From NCBI RefSeq assembly GCF_023278185.1, contig NZ_CP066356.1:5572001-5636000 (forward strand): a DNA stretch of 64,000 nucleotides, in the 5' to 3' direction. Positions 9,712 to 18,226 of the stretch are shown here, piece after piece (position 1 is the stretch's first letter; every line of letters begins with the position of its first letter). The position numbers were made by a program, and so were the translations under genes. The stretch is from Bradyrhizobium elkanii USDA 76. Lineage in GTDB: Bacteria > Pseudomonadota > Alphaproteobacteria > Rhizobiales > Xanthobacteraceae. The notes beneath the pieces were generated by a model, which was given only the letters and a program-made list of their open reading frames with translations, did not search any database and was not told the DNA's origin.

Positions 9712-10257
9712 TCAGTGGTTGTGCACGTCGGGCCGCGGGTCGGAAACAAAGCCGTCGCGGTTCGGCATCTTGACGGCGGCGAGCGACTTCGCGTCGAGCA
9801 CCGCATTGGCCGGCACGATGCCGTTCAGACTGAGGATGTAGGCGGACACCGCGTAGACGTCCTCATTGCTCAGTGACTGCGGCGCGTTCTGCGGCATCGC
9901 ACGGCGGATGTAGTCGAACAGCGTCGGGGCATAGGGCCAATAGCTGCCGACGGTGCGGATCGGCTTCGGGCTCGCCAGCGTGCCCTGTCCGCCGACCAGG
10001 CGGTCGCCGACGCCGCCCTGCCCGCTGTCGCCATGGCACGCCGCGCATTGCTCGCTGAACACCGCGCGGCCGCGCTCGACACTGCCGCCGCCCGGCGGCA
10101 GGTTGGAGCCGTCACGGCCGATATCGATGTTCCAGCCGGCGATCTCGGCAGGCGTCGCCGCACGCCCGATGCCAAAGCGATCCTCGGCGTGCCCGGCAGT
10201 GGCGAGCATCGCGACCGCACTCACAAGGAACGCCGCCTTGAGCTTACGCCTGGCCAT
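9712..10257 (-). CDS. Monohaem cytochrome c, SoxD-like (partner of SoxC-type dehydrogenase)
   Basis: A 181-residue periplasmic cytochrome c with a signal peptide (about 1-24) and one haem site, Cys71-Ala-Ala-Cys74-His75; Met121 in RRAMPQN is the likely second axial ligand. The segment FGIGRAATPAEIAGWNIDI and the VGSYWPYAPTLFDYIRRAMP block resemble the N-terminal half of SoxD. The classical SoxD of Paracoccus is about twice as long and has two haems, so this is a short, single-haem form. It overlaps the upstream soxC-like gene by 14 bases and should accept electrons from that enzyme. Confidence 0.85.
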   Translation of the reverse strand: MARRKLKAAFLVSAVAMLATAGHAEDRFGIGRAATPAEIAGWNIDIGRDGSNLPPGGGSVERGRAVFSEQCAACHGDSGQGGVGDRLVGGQGTLASPKPIRTVGSYWPYAPTLFDYIRRAMPQNAPQSLSNEDVYAVSAYILSLNGIVPANAVLDAKSLAAVKMPNRDGFVSDPRPDVHNH

Positions 10258-11521
10258 TGGTCACCTCACCATTCGCATCGATACGCCAGGGCCAGATCGC
10301 GTTGTTGTGGTAGAACGAGTTGAGACCGCGCACCTTGACCAATTCCGCCAGCGTCGGCTGGACGTATCCGGTCTCGTCGATGGCGCGGCTCTGGATCACG
10401 GCAGGCTTGCCGTCCCAATGCCAGGGCAAGCGGAAGCGCGTGAGCGCGCGCGTCAGCACCGGTTCCTGCAATTCGGCCTGCTGCCAGCTCTTACCCTCGT
10501 CGAGCGAGACCTCGACGCTCTTGACCTTGCCGTGACCGCTCCAGGCGATGCCGGTGATCTCGTGAAAGCCCTGCGTGGTCAGCTTCTGCCCGCCGGACGG
10601 CCGCGTGATGATCGACTTGGCTTCCATGTAGAAGGTGAATTCGCGCGAGGTGCCGTCGGGCATCGGGTCGGTGTATTTCGAGGTCTCCTCGCGCGAATAG
10701 GCCGGCTCCGCGACGACCTTGAGCCGGCGCAGCCACTTCACGTTCATGTTGCCCTCGAAGCCAGGCAGCAACAGGCGCAGCGGATAGCCCTGCTGCGGGC
10801 GCAGCCGCTCGCCATTCTGGCTGTAGACCAGCATGGCGTCGTCGAGGCATTTCTCGATCGGGATCGAGCGCGTCAACGCAGCCGCGTCGGCGCCTTCGGC
10901 CACGATCCATTTGGCGCCCGCCTGCAGGCCCGCCTCGTCCAGCACTGTCTTCAGCGGCACGCCGGTCCATTCCGCACAGCTCAGGAGGCCGACGAGGTCG
11001 GAGGCCGTCTTGCCGTAGGGCTTGGTGTAAACCGGATTGCCGGAGCACTCGAGGAAGTGGATGCGCGACTGCGACGGAAAGCGGCGGATGTCCTCCATCG
11101 TGAACACCAGCGGGCGATCGACCATGCCGTGCAGCACCAGCCGGTGCTCGGCCGGGTCGATGGTCGGCACGCCGCCATGGTGCCGTTCGTAGAACAAACC
11201 GTTCGGTGTGATGATGCCGTCGAGCTCCTGCAACGGCGTGCGGCCCGAGGCGGAAATGTATTGCGGCAGCGTCTTCGAGATGTTCTTGACGACAGCCTTC
11301 TCGTGAACCGACGGCGTGCCATAGGGCTGGCTTCCCATCGGGTCGCCGGGCGCTTTCATCCATTCCGGCACATTGGGCGGAAGATTATTCCCCTGTTCGG
11401 CAAGCGCGGTAGAACCGGCAACTCCCGATATCGCGGAGCCACCGGCCAGTGCTGCACCGGCCTGAAGGAATCGCCTGCGAGACGCCTCTCGCACGCGCTT
11501 GTCCGTCGTGTGTTCGCTCAT
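10244..11521 (-). CDS. soxC: SoxC-like molybdenum sulfite/sulfane dehydrogenase
   Basis: A 425-residue molybdopterin enzyme of the sulfite oxidase family. The N-terminus has a twin-arginine signal (SRRRFLQAGAALAGG), so the folded enzyme is exported to the periplasm. The fingerprint TPLQELDGIITPNG and ERHHGGVP (112-119) is of the SoxC type. Cys159 in IHFLECSGNP should ligate molybdenum, and the C-terminal dimerisation domain is complete. The next gene, overlapping by 14 bases, encodes a SoxD-like cytochrome. No soxXYZAB genes lie in the window, so the pair may act as a stand-alone sulfite dehydrogenase. A dispersed repeat lies 24 bases upstream of the start. Confidence 0.88.
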   Translation of the reverse strand: MSEHTTDKRVREASRRRFLQAGAALAGGSAISGVAGSTALAEQGNNLPPNVPEWMKAPGDPMGSQPYGTPSVHEKAVVKNISKTLPQYISASGRTPLQELDGIITPNGLFYERHHGGVPTIDPAEHRLVLHGMVDRPLVFTMEDIRRFPSQSRIHFLECSGNPVYTKPYGKTASDLVGLLSCAEWTGVPLKTVLDEAGLQAGAKWIVAEGADAAALTRSIPIEKCLDDAMLVYSQNGERLRPQQGYPLRLLLPGFEGNMNVKWLRRLKVVAEPAYSREETSKYTDPMPDGTSREFTFYMEAKSIITRPSGGQKLTTQGFHEITGIAWSGHGKVKSVEVSLDEGKSWQQAELQEPVLTRALTRFRLPWHWDGKPAVIQSRAIDETGYVQPTLAELVKVRGLNSFYHNNAIWPWRIDANGEVTNGQA

Positions 11522-11544
11522 CGACGTTTTCCTCTGACGTTACC

Positions 11545-11594
11545 AGGGCATGATCCGCAAAAAGTGCGAAGCGGTTTTCCGAAGAGATCATGCC
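11545..11594. repeat. Dispersed palindromic repeat, type A (copy 1)
   Basis: A 50-base element, GGCATGATCC at the left end and GATCATGCC at the right, with an A-rich centre and CGGTTTTCCG. In the opposite orientation it matches the element at 36881-36930 at about nine of ten positions. Its ends are inverted relative to each other. It lies just upstream of the soxC-like start. Confidence 0.8.
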
Positions 11595-11736
11595 AAGACA
11601 ACAATCCAAAGCGCGATGACGATTCATCGCGCTCCGGTGCAGCCTAGCACCAAACGCCCGAGGCGAGGCAATGCTCCACGGCGCATAGCCGCATCGACGG
11701 CGCGTGATGGCCGTTGTTCGACAGTCTTGCTTGCGT

Positions 11737-12207
11737 TCACATCCGTTCGCCGGGCAATTGGCTGGCTTGCTTCACCCACGCGGTGAACTGGGCTTCGTCG
11801 AGCTCGTCGTTCTCGTGAATGTCGAGATAGCGCGTGTGCTGCTGCTTGGACTCGCCCGGCGGCACCGGATGCAGCGACGCGCCGCGAAAGAACGCCACCT
11901 TGACGTAGCGCGTGAAGACATGGATGCCGAGGAACCAGCCGTCCCCTTCCATGCCGTAGAGCGGCGAGTTCCACTTCACCGCCTTGTACACGCCGGGGAC
12001 GGTACGCACGATGAGCGCGTCAAGCTTGCGTCCGACGTCGCGCTTCCACCCCGGCATCGCGGCGATATAGGCTTGCACCGGAGCATCGCCATAGCCTTTT
12101 GCGATCTGCGGATTACCGCCCGCGAGCAGACGCGGCTTTGCAGAGCCACGCTTCGCGGCGCTCTTTTTCGCCCCCTTCGCCGACGTCTTTTGCGTCTTGC
12201 CAGCCAT
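11737..12207 (-). CDS. DUF1801 (YdhG/YjbR-like) domain protein
   Basis: A 156-residue protein. The first 35 residues are Lys/Ala/Ser-rich and probably disordered. The rest is a DUF1801 domain, recognisable by the helix PVQAYIAAMPGWKRDVGRKLDALI, then VPGVYKAVKWNSPLYGM, and a beta-rich end (TRYVKVAFFRG). The family has unknown biochemical function. The ATG at 12207 (MAGKTQK) is chosen over a GTG five codons upstream. It stands alone between the sox pair and the dioxygenase gene. Confidence 0.8.
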   Translation of the reverse strand: MAGKTQKTSAKGAKKSAAKRGSAKPRLLAGGNPQIAKGYGDAPVQAYIAAMPGWKRDVGRKLDALIVRTVPGVYKAVKWNSPLYGMEGDGWFLGIHVFTRYVKVAFFRGASLHPVPPGESKQQHTRYLDIHENDELDEAQFTAWVKQASQLPGERM

Positions 12208-12361
12208 TGTGCTCGTTCTCACCGGTTCACGTCTCGCGCGGCCCAGCGCCCGCCGTCGCGAACCGGATCATATCGGTTGCACGTCGGTGTTGTCGTCAGC
12301 GAGCGCGGGTGTTCGCGGCGGCGTATCGACGCGCTCAGGCGGCCGTGCGGCGGTCCGGCAT

Positions 12362-13321
12362 CTAGTCGATCACTGGCGGGGTGCCGTGGGTGTGGAACGA
12401 CTCGATCGTCTTCAACCCCCACGCCTGTCCCCTCTTGCGCTCTTCCTCGGTCCACACGATCGGCTTCCAGTCCGGCGCGAGGATCAGGCGTGCGCCGGCG
12501 TTGGCAACCTCGACGCGGTTGCCGCCGGGTTCATAGACATAGAGGAAGAAGGTCTGCTGGATCGCGTGCTTGTGCGGCCCGGTCTCGATATGCACCCCGT
12601 GCTCGAGAAAAATATCCGCGGCCCGCAGGATCTCCTCGCGGCTGTCGAGCGCGTAGGTGACATGGTGAAACCGGCCGCGCTTGCCGTAATGGTCGCGCGT
12701 ATAGGCGAAGTCGTAGCTCTTGTTCGACATCGTCATCCACATCGCGGCTTCCGTGCCGTCGTTGAGCACGATCTGCTCGGTGGTGCGGCAGCCGAGGTAG
12801 TCTTCGAAGAACAGACGGTTGGCCTTGATGTCGACCGCGAGGCAATTGAGATGGTCGAGCCGCCGGACATTGACGCCGCGCGCCGGAAAGCGCTGCGCCT
12901 GGTTTTTCAGCGCGGGCCTCAGCTCGGACGGCGCCTCGTACCACTCGGTCTCGTAATAGAGCTCGATGACATGGCCGTCGGGATCGCGGCAGCGGAATGC
13001 CGGCCCCTGCCCCATGTCACCATCGATCCAGCCGATATCGAAGCCCGAACCCTTCAGCGCGGCAACGCGGCGTTCGAGCGCCTGCGGGCTGCGCGCCCGC
13101 AGCGCCATGTGCTCCATTCCTGAAGTCTTCGACGCCGTCAGCTTCAGCGAATAGCGCTCGTAATCATCCCAGCCGCGCAGATAGACCGACTCGCCGTTGC
13201 GGCCGCTGACGGTCATGCCCATGACGTCGATGAAGAATTTCAGGCTCTCGTCCGGCTTCGGCGTCAAAAGCTCCATGTGCCCGAGATGCGCGAGATCGAA
13301 GATCGGTTCCGACTGCTCCAT
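12362..13321 (-). CDS. Extradiol ring-cleavage dioxygenase, catechol 2,3-dioxygenase type (VOC fold)
   Basis: A 319-residue two-domain type I extradiol dioxygenase. Two vicinal-oxygen-chelate modules are seen: 10-125, with GHMELLTP and DPDGHVIELYYE, and 150-285. In the second module the iron ligands should be His157 (RRLDHLN), His219 or His220 (GRFHHVTY) and Glu271 (EPGGNRVEV), in the order and spacing of XylE-type enzymes. The family opens catechol rings next to the hydroxyls, using Fe(II) and O2. Its ATG has GGAGG upstream. No other ring-degradation gene is adjacent, so the physiological substrate is open. An inverted repeat about 70 bases upstream could be its operator. Confidence 0.85.
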   Translation of the reverse strand: MEQSEPIFDLAHLGHMELLTPKPDESLKFFIDVMGMTVSGRNGESVYLRGWDDYERYSLKLTASKTSGMEHMALRARSPQALERRVAALKGSGFDIGWIDGDMGQGPAFRCRDPDGHVIELYYETEWYEAPSELRPALKNQAQRFPARGVNVRRLDHLNCLAVDIKANRLFFEDYLGCRTTEQIVLNDGTEAAMWMTMSNKSYDFAYTRDHYGKRGRFHHVTYALDSREEILRAADIFLEHGVHIETGPHKHAIQQTFFLYVYEPGGNRVEVANAGARLILAPDWKPIVWTEEERKRGQAWGLKTIESFHTHGTPPVID

Positions 13322-13389
13322 GGACGGTCTCCCTCCGCGACGACGCCGCCGGATCGCCGACTTGCGGCTGGAGGTGAGCGGCGCGTCGA

Positions 13390-13407
13390 TTTGTACTAGT
13401 GTACAAA
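13390..13407. promoter_or_regulatory. Inverted repeat upstream of the dioxygenase gene (candidate operator)
   Basis: TTTGTACTAGTGTACAAA: seven-base arms TTTGTAC/GTACAAA around four bases. It lies 69 bases upstream of the dioxygenase start codon, in the short spacer shared with the GGDEF-EAL gene's 3' side. The shape suits a dimeric regulator such as a GntR- or MarR-family protein. No regulator gene is adjacent, so this is inference. Confidence 0.5.
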
Positions 13408-13503
13408 TGGTTAGGTCCCGTCAACAAATTACTGGCGACGGCAATTGCGCTCGCACGGCATTCCGTGGCCGGAATCACCTCGTGAAAGCGGTCGAGCGCG
13501 GTG

Positions 13504-15396
13504 TCAGACGACCGAGACAGCCGTCTCGCGATGCGACGACAGCAGCTTGCGGATGTCAGCCGATGCCACCGGCCGGCTGAACAGATAGCCCTGCATCTCG
13601 GTGCAGCCGAGGATGCGCAGCAGGTTGCGCTGCTGCTCGGTCTCGACGCCCTCCGCGGTCGTGGTCATGTCGCTGGCAGCGGCGATGTTGACGACGGCCT
13701 GGACGATCGTGGACGACGCGCCGGTCCCGGCGAGATCCTTGATGAAGGCGCGGTCGATCTTGATCTTGTCGAACGGGAAGCGCTGCAGATAGCTCAGCGA
13801 GGAATAGCCGGTGCCGAAATCGTCGAGCGCGATACGGACGCCGAGTTCGCGCAGCTGATGCAGGATATCGAGCGCGGCCTCGTCGTCGCGGATCAGCACC
13901 GCCTCGGTGATCTCGAGCTCGAGCCGCGAAGGTGCAAGACCGGTCGCGGCGAGCGCGGCGGCGACGTTGAGTGCCAGTGTCTGGCTCTTGAACTGAATCG
14001 GAGACACATTGACCGCGACATGAACATGCTCCGGCCAGTTCATCGCCTCGCGGCACGCGGTGTTGAGCACCCAGTGACCGAGATCGTTGATCAGGCCGGT
14101 GTCCTCGGCGATCGGGATGAAATCCGCCGGCGAGATGGTGCCGCGTTCCGGATGACGCCAGCGCACCAGCGCCTCGCAGCAACTGACCTGCCCCTCCTCG
14201 AGATGGAGCAGCGGCTGATAATGCAGCTCGAAGCTGCCGTCGGCGATCGCCTGGCGCAGCTCGAGCTCGAGGCTGCGCCGCGCCTTGGCGCGTGCGTCCA
14301 TGCCGGCCTCGAAGAACCGGTAGGTGCGGCGGCCGTCGCTCTTGGCTCCGTAGAGCGCGAGGTCGGCATTGCGCAGCAATTGATCGATGTCGAGGCCGTC
14401 GGCGGGCGCAACGGCGATGCCGATGCTGGCATCGGTGGTGATCAGATGCCCGCTGCAGTCGATCGGCCGGCGGATCGCCTGATAGATCGCAGCGAGGAGC
14501 TGCATGGTCTCGGTCTGATCGCGGACGGCGGTCTGGATCACGGCAAACTCGTCACCGCCGAGCCGCGCCGCGACGTCGGTGTCCCCGACACAGCCGCGCA
14601 GGCGGTCGGCGATCGCCCTGAGCAATTCGTCGCCGATCTGATGGCCGAGCGCGTCGTTGACGGCCTTGAACTCGTCGATGTCGATATACATGACCGCGAG
14701 CTGCTGATCCGGCCGGATCGCCTTCAGGGCCCGCTCCAGGCGCTCGCGGAACAGCACGCGGTTCGGCAGGTCGGTCAGCGCATCATAATGCGCCATGTGG
14801 GCGATCTTGTTCTCGGTGCGCGTGCGCTCCGTGACATCCTGAATGGTCGCCACCCAGCCGCCTTCCGGCAGCGGCTTGTTGACGATCTCGATCGCGCGCC
14901 CGCCCGGCGCCTGCGTCAGCTGACGCGTGGCGCGGCCAAGCTTCACGTTGCCGATGATGGCGTCGCAGAAGTCGTCGACGTCGCCGTCGAACGAGCCGGT
15001 CTCCTGCCTGTGCGCGATCAGCCGGTGCATGGTGCAGCCGGGCCTGGCGACGTCGGGCGAAAGCCCGAACATCTCGATGTAGGGACGGTTGCAGATGATG
15101 ATGCGCGCCGACGCATCGTAGAGCACGAGGCCCTGCGGAATGTTGTTCACGGCAGTCATGAGATTGCGGCGTTCGGTGGCGAGCCGCTCGTCGGAGATTT
15201 CGTGCCGCTTGAGCAACAGGAAGACGATCACGGCCATGATCGCGAATGCCGCCATCAGCAGGCCTTCGCGCTCGCTCCATTGCGCGGTCGCGCTTCCGAG
15301 CAGGCTGCCGACCAACAGGCCGGCACAGAACGCCAGCCCCTTGGTCGAGCCGGCGTCGGCATGTCCTGACGATGAATTGCGGTGTTCGATGCGCAC
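13504..15396 (-). CDS. PAS-GGDEF-EAL protein (diguanylate cyclase/phosphodiesterase)
   Basis: A 630-residue membrane protein predicted to make or break cyclic di-GMP. Two transmembrane helices (about 20-37 and 45-62) are followed by a PAS domain (about 75-190), a GGDEF domain with an intact GGDEF motif at 280-284, and an EAL domain with Glu408 in the EALVRW motif. The EITE, DDFGTGYSS, KIDRAFI and AEGVET motifs needed for phosphodiesterase activity are also present, so both domains look active. The GTG at 15396 is chosen because GGGAGAG lies six bases upstream; an ATG at 15420 and a TTG at 15435 are in frame but lack such a site. It is divergent from the HerA-like gene. Confidence 0.92.
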   Translation of the reverse strand: MRIEHRNSSSGHADAGSTKGLAFCAGLLVGSLLGSATAQWSEREGLLMAAFAIMAVIVFLLLKRHEISDERLATERRNLMTAVNNIPQGLVLYDASARIIICNRPYIEMFGLSPDVARPGCTMHRLIAHRQETGSFDGDVDDFCDAIIGNVKLGRATRQLTQAPGGRAIEIVNKPLPEGGWVATIQDVTERTRTENKIAHMAHYDALTDLPNRVLFRERLERALKAIRPDQQLAVMYIDIDEFKAVNDALGHQIGDELLRAIADRLRGCVGDTDVAARLGGDEFAVIQTAVRDQTETMQLLAAIYQAIRRPIDCSGHLITTDASIGIAVAPADGLDIDQLLRNADLALYGAKSDGRRTYRFFEAGMDARAKARRSLELELRQAIADGSFELHYQPLLHLEEGQVSCCEALVRWRHPERGTISPADFIPIAEDTGLINDLGHWVLNTACREAMNWPEHVHVAVNVSPIQFKSQTLALNVAAALAATGLAPSRLELEITEAVLIRDDEAALDILHQLRELGVRIALDDFGTGYSSLSYLQRFPFDKIKIDRAFIKDLAGTGASSTIVQAVVNIAAASDMTTTAEGVETEQQRNLLRILGCTEMQGYLFSRPVASADIRKLLSSHRETAVSVV

Positions 15397-15769
15397 GCTG
15401 ATCTCTCCCGGGCGCGGCATCGTTACGCAGCACAAATGGAAAGGTCGTTACAACTCGCAGTTAGCAATCGGTTACGCGATACCGGGTGACAGCGTATGAC
15501 AAATCGCGCCCCATCTCCCGTAAACCTACGGAGCTGCCGATGCACTCCTCGGAGATGGTGAATCCCGCGTTAACGGAAAAACCGGGAAACAAACGCGGCT
15601 GTGCCGGAAAGCGACGATTCCGCCGCCGATGCACACGAGGGGGCGTCATCTCCCGGTACGACAGAAACAAATCGTCACCGGGAAGGTGTAGATTTAGCGG
15701 ATGCGGAACCCCGGCGATTTAACGGTTTTTCCAATCCCGGGCGGGCATATTGGTCCGGACATTTAGATT
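15397..15769. other. Divergent intergenic region between the GGDEF-EAL and HerA-like genes
   Basis: About 370 bases without a supported gene. It should hold both promoters. The decamer GGAAAAACCG occurs twice in opposite orientation, at 15575-15584 and 15723-15732, each next to a TTAACG element. This could be a paired binding site, but the words are short. Confidence 0.4.
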
Positions 15770-17542
15770 TTGAGAACGAGCCAGGCTGGAACTGTGACAC
15801 CCTTCGGACGTGTGATCTCTGTGCGCGGCTCGCAGGCCCGGGTTGGGCTGCTGGCGGGCGGCCAGATGCAACTTTCAGAGATGCGAGCGACCGTCGGCCG
15901 GTTCGTCAGTATCCGCTGCGCGAGTTCGGTTATCGTCGCCATGATCACCGAAGTGACGTGCGAGAACCTGCCGGCATCCGACGAATACATGGCGACCGCC
16001 TCGGTCGATCTGCTGGGTGAGATCCTGGGCGGCGATCGCCCGAAATTCCAGCGCGGCGTCACCCATTATCCGACCATCGGCGACAGCACCGATCTGATCA
16101 CGAACCAGGAGCTGCGCACGGTCTATGCGCCGAGCGGCTCAGACCAGATCAATGTCGGCACGCTGCAGCAGGATCGTTCTGTGATCGCCTACGTCGACGT
16201 CGAGGAGATGCTGTCCAAGCACTTCGCGGTGCTCGGCTCGACCGGCGTCGGCAAGTCGACAGGCGTGTCGCTGCTGCTCAACGAGATCCTGAAGTCGCGG
16301 CCGAACCTGCGCATCTTCCTGCTCGACGTACACAACGAATATGGCCGCTGCTTCGGCGAGCGCGCCCAGGTGCTCAACCCGCGAAACCTGAAGCTGCCGT
16401 TCTGGCTGTTCAACTTCGAAGAGATCGTCGACGTGCTCTTCGGCGGCCGGCCCGGCGTGCCCGAGGAGCTCGACATCCTCGCCGAAGTGATTCCGATGGC
16501 GAAGGGCATCTACACCCAGTACCAGAACTCCGACCGGGTCGGTCTCGGGCTGAAGCGCATCGATCCCAAGCAGGTCGGCTACACCGTCGATACGCCGGTG
16601 CCCTATCGGCTGGTCGACCTGATCTCGCTGATCGACGAGCGCATGGGCAAGCTGGAGAACCGCTCCTCGCGCATCATCTATCACAAGCTGATCTCGCGCA
16701 TCGACGCGGTGCGCAACGATCCGCGCTACGCCTTCATGTTCGACAATGCCAATGTCGGCGGCGATACCATGGCCGAGGTGATCAGCCATCTGTTCCGCCT
16801 GCCCGCCAACGGCAAGCCGATGACCATCATGCAGCTCGCCGGCTTCCCTGCCGAAGTCGTCGATTCCGTGGTGTCGGTGCTGTGCCGCATGGCGTTCGAT
16901 TTCGGGCTGTGGAGCGACGGCGTCTCGCCGATGCTGTTCGTCTGCGAGGAAGCGCACCGCTACGCCTCCGCCGACCGCAATATCGGCTTCGGGCCGACCC
17001 GCAAGGCGGTGTCGCGCATTGCCAAGGAAGGCCGCAAATACGGCGTCTATCTCGGCCTGATCACCCAGCGTCCGGCCGAGCTCGACGCGACCATCATCTC
17101 CCAGTGCAACACGCTGTTCACGATGCGCCTCGCCAACGACCGCGACCAGGCGCTGCTCCGCTCCGCGGTCTCGGACGCCGCCGCCAACCTGCTGTCCTTC
17201 GTACCCTCGCTCGGCACCCGCGAGGTGCTGGCGTTCGGCGAAGGCGTAGCGCTGCCGACCCGGCTGCGCTTCAAGGAGGTGCCGCCGCACCAGTTGCCGC
17301 GCGGCGAGGCCACCATCGCCACGGTACCGTCGGTCACCGCCGGCCATGACATGCATTTCGTCAGCGCCGTGCTGGAGCGCTGGCGCGGCGCCACCTCGCA
17401 TCGCGACAGCCCAAGCGGCGACGCCAACTTCAACTCTGCGGCGCCGGCGCGCACCATGGCGCCGGCCGAGGCCCCGATGCTGCAGCCCTCGCTCGGCCTC
17501 GATCCGGACCGCTTCTCGCTGCTGAAGAAGCCGTTGCGCTAG
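15770..17542 (+). CDS. HerA-like ATPase (FtsK/HerA superfamily)
   Basis: A 590-residue ATPase. The N-terminus is a HAS-barrel-like beta domain (about 8-70). Walker A is GSTGVGKST at 156-164, Walker B is MLFVCEEAHRY near residue 390, and a QCNTLFTMRLANDRDQ segment downstream fits the sensor and arginine-finger region. HerA-type proteins form hexamers that translocate DNA, commonly with the NurA nuclease in archaea and with varied partners in bacteria. No NurA, SIR2 or other nuclease partner is adjacent. The start is a TTG at 15770; a GTG eight codons in is the alternative. A Pro/Ala-rich tail follows the ATPase core. Confidence 0.85.
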   Translation: MRTSQAGTVTPFGRVISVRGSQARVGLLAGGQMQLSEMRATVGRFVSIRCASSVIVAMITEVTCENLPASDEYMATASVDLLGEILGGDRPKFQRGVTHYPTIGDSTDLITNQELRTVYAPSGSDQINVGTLQQDRSVIAYVDVEEMLSKHFAVLGSTGVGKSTGVSLLLNEILKSRPNLRIFLLDVHNEYGRCFGERAQVLNPRNLKLPFWLFNFEEIVDVLFGGRPGVPEELDILAEVIPMAKGIYTQYQNSDRVGLGLKRIDPKQVGYTVDTPVPYRLVDLISLIDERMGKLENRSSRIIYHKLISRIDAVRNDPRYAFMFDNANVGGDTMAEVISHLFRLPANGKPMTIMQLAGFPAEVVDSVVSVLCRMAFDFGLWSDGVSPMLFVCEEAHRYASADRNIGFGPTRKAVSRIAKEGRKYGVYLGLITQRPAELDATIISQCNTLFTMRLANDRDQALLRSAVSDAAANLLSFVPSLGTREVLAFGEGVALPTRLRFKEVPPHQLPRGEATIATVPSVTAGHDMHFVSAVLERWRGATSHRDSPSGDANFNSAAPARTMAPAEAPMLQPSLGLDPDRFSLLKKPLR

Positions 17543-17552
17543 CATCATCGCG

Positions 17553-17573
17553 GCAAGGCACGATGCGCCTTGC
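17553..17573 (+). terminator. Stem-loop after the HerA-like gene
   Basis: Perfect seven-base arms GCAAGGC and GCCTTGC around a seven-base loop, starting 11 bases after the HerA-like stop codon. There is no T run after it, so it is either a weak terminator or an mRNA 3'-end stabiliser. Confidence 0.4.
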
Positions 17574-17639
17574 GCCCGACCCGTCATCCACTATGGTCTC
17601 GCGTGACGCCGCATCCAGGCGGCACGCCGGAACCATCTC

Positions 17640-18218
17640 ATGACCCAGCCGACCGCAAAACGCTTCCCGACGCCCGCTCTCGACAAGCTCCCCGAGGATA
17701 TCCGCGCCCGCATCCTGGCGGTGCAGGAGAAATCCGGCTTCGTGCCGAACGTCTTCCTCACCTTGGCCTATCGCCCCGACGAGTTTCGCGCCTTCTTCGC
17801 CTATCACGACGCGCTGATGGAAAAGGACTCCGGCCTCTCCAAGGCCGAGCGCGAGATGATCGTGGTGGCGACCAGCGCCGCCAACCAGTGCCAGTATTGC
17901 GTGATCGCCCACGGCGCGATCCTGCGCATCCGCGCCAAGAATCCCGAGATCGCCGACCAGATCGCGGTCAACTACCGCAAGGCCGACATCACGCCGCGGC
18001 AGCGCGCGATGCTCGACTTCGCCATGAAGGTGAGCCGCGCGGCCGAGGAAGTCTCGGAGGCGGACTTCGCCGCGCTTGCCGCCCACGGCTTCAGCGACGA
18101 CGACGTCTGGGACATCGCCGCGGTTGCGGCGTTCTTCGCGCTGTCGAACCGGCTCGCCAACGTCACCGGCATGCGGCCGAACGGCGAGTTCTACATGCTC
18201 GGCCGGCAGCCGAAATAG
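17640..18218 (+). CDS. AhpD-like peroxidase-related protein (carboxymuconolactone decarboxylase fold)
   Basis: A 192-residue, mostly helical protein. The redox motif Cys84-Gln-Tyr-Cys87 followed by His91 (NQCQYCVIAHGA) is the AhpD core, and the C-terminal WDIAAVAAFFALSNRLAN helix is typical of uncharacterised peroxidase-related enzymes. Such proteins reduce peroxides through the Cys pair; the natural donor is unknown here. The next gene (MgtC-like) begins nine bases later and is probably co-transcribed. Confidence 0.88.
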   Translation: MTQPTAKRFPTPALDKLPEDIRARILAVQEKSGFVPNVFLTLAYRPDEFRAFFAYHDALMEKDSGLSKAEREMIVVATSAANQCQYCVIAHGAILRIRAKNPEIADQIAVNYRKADITPRQRAMLDFAMKVSRAAEEVSEADFAALAAHGFSDDDVWDIAAVAAFFALSNRLANVTGMRPNGEFYMLGRQPK

Positions 18219-18226
18219 AGGACGCC

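Noticed and set aside
13501..15369. Long rightward open frame opposite the GGDEF-EAL gene
   Set aside because: Antisense of a conserved gene, with low-complexity Asp/Arg/His-rich translation. The same reasoning removes the long frames opposite both kup genes, the HerA-like gene and the TPP-enzyme gene.
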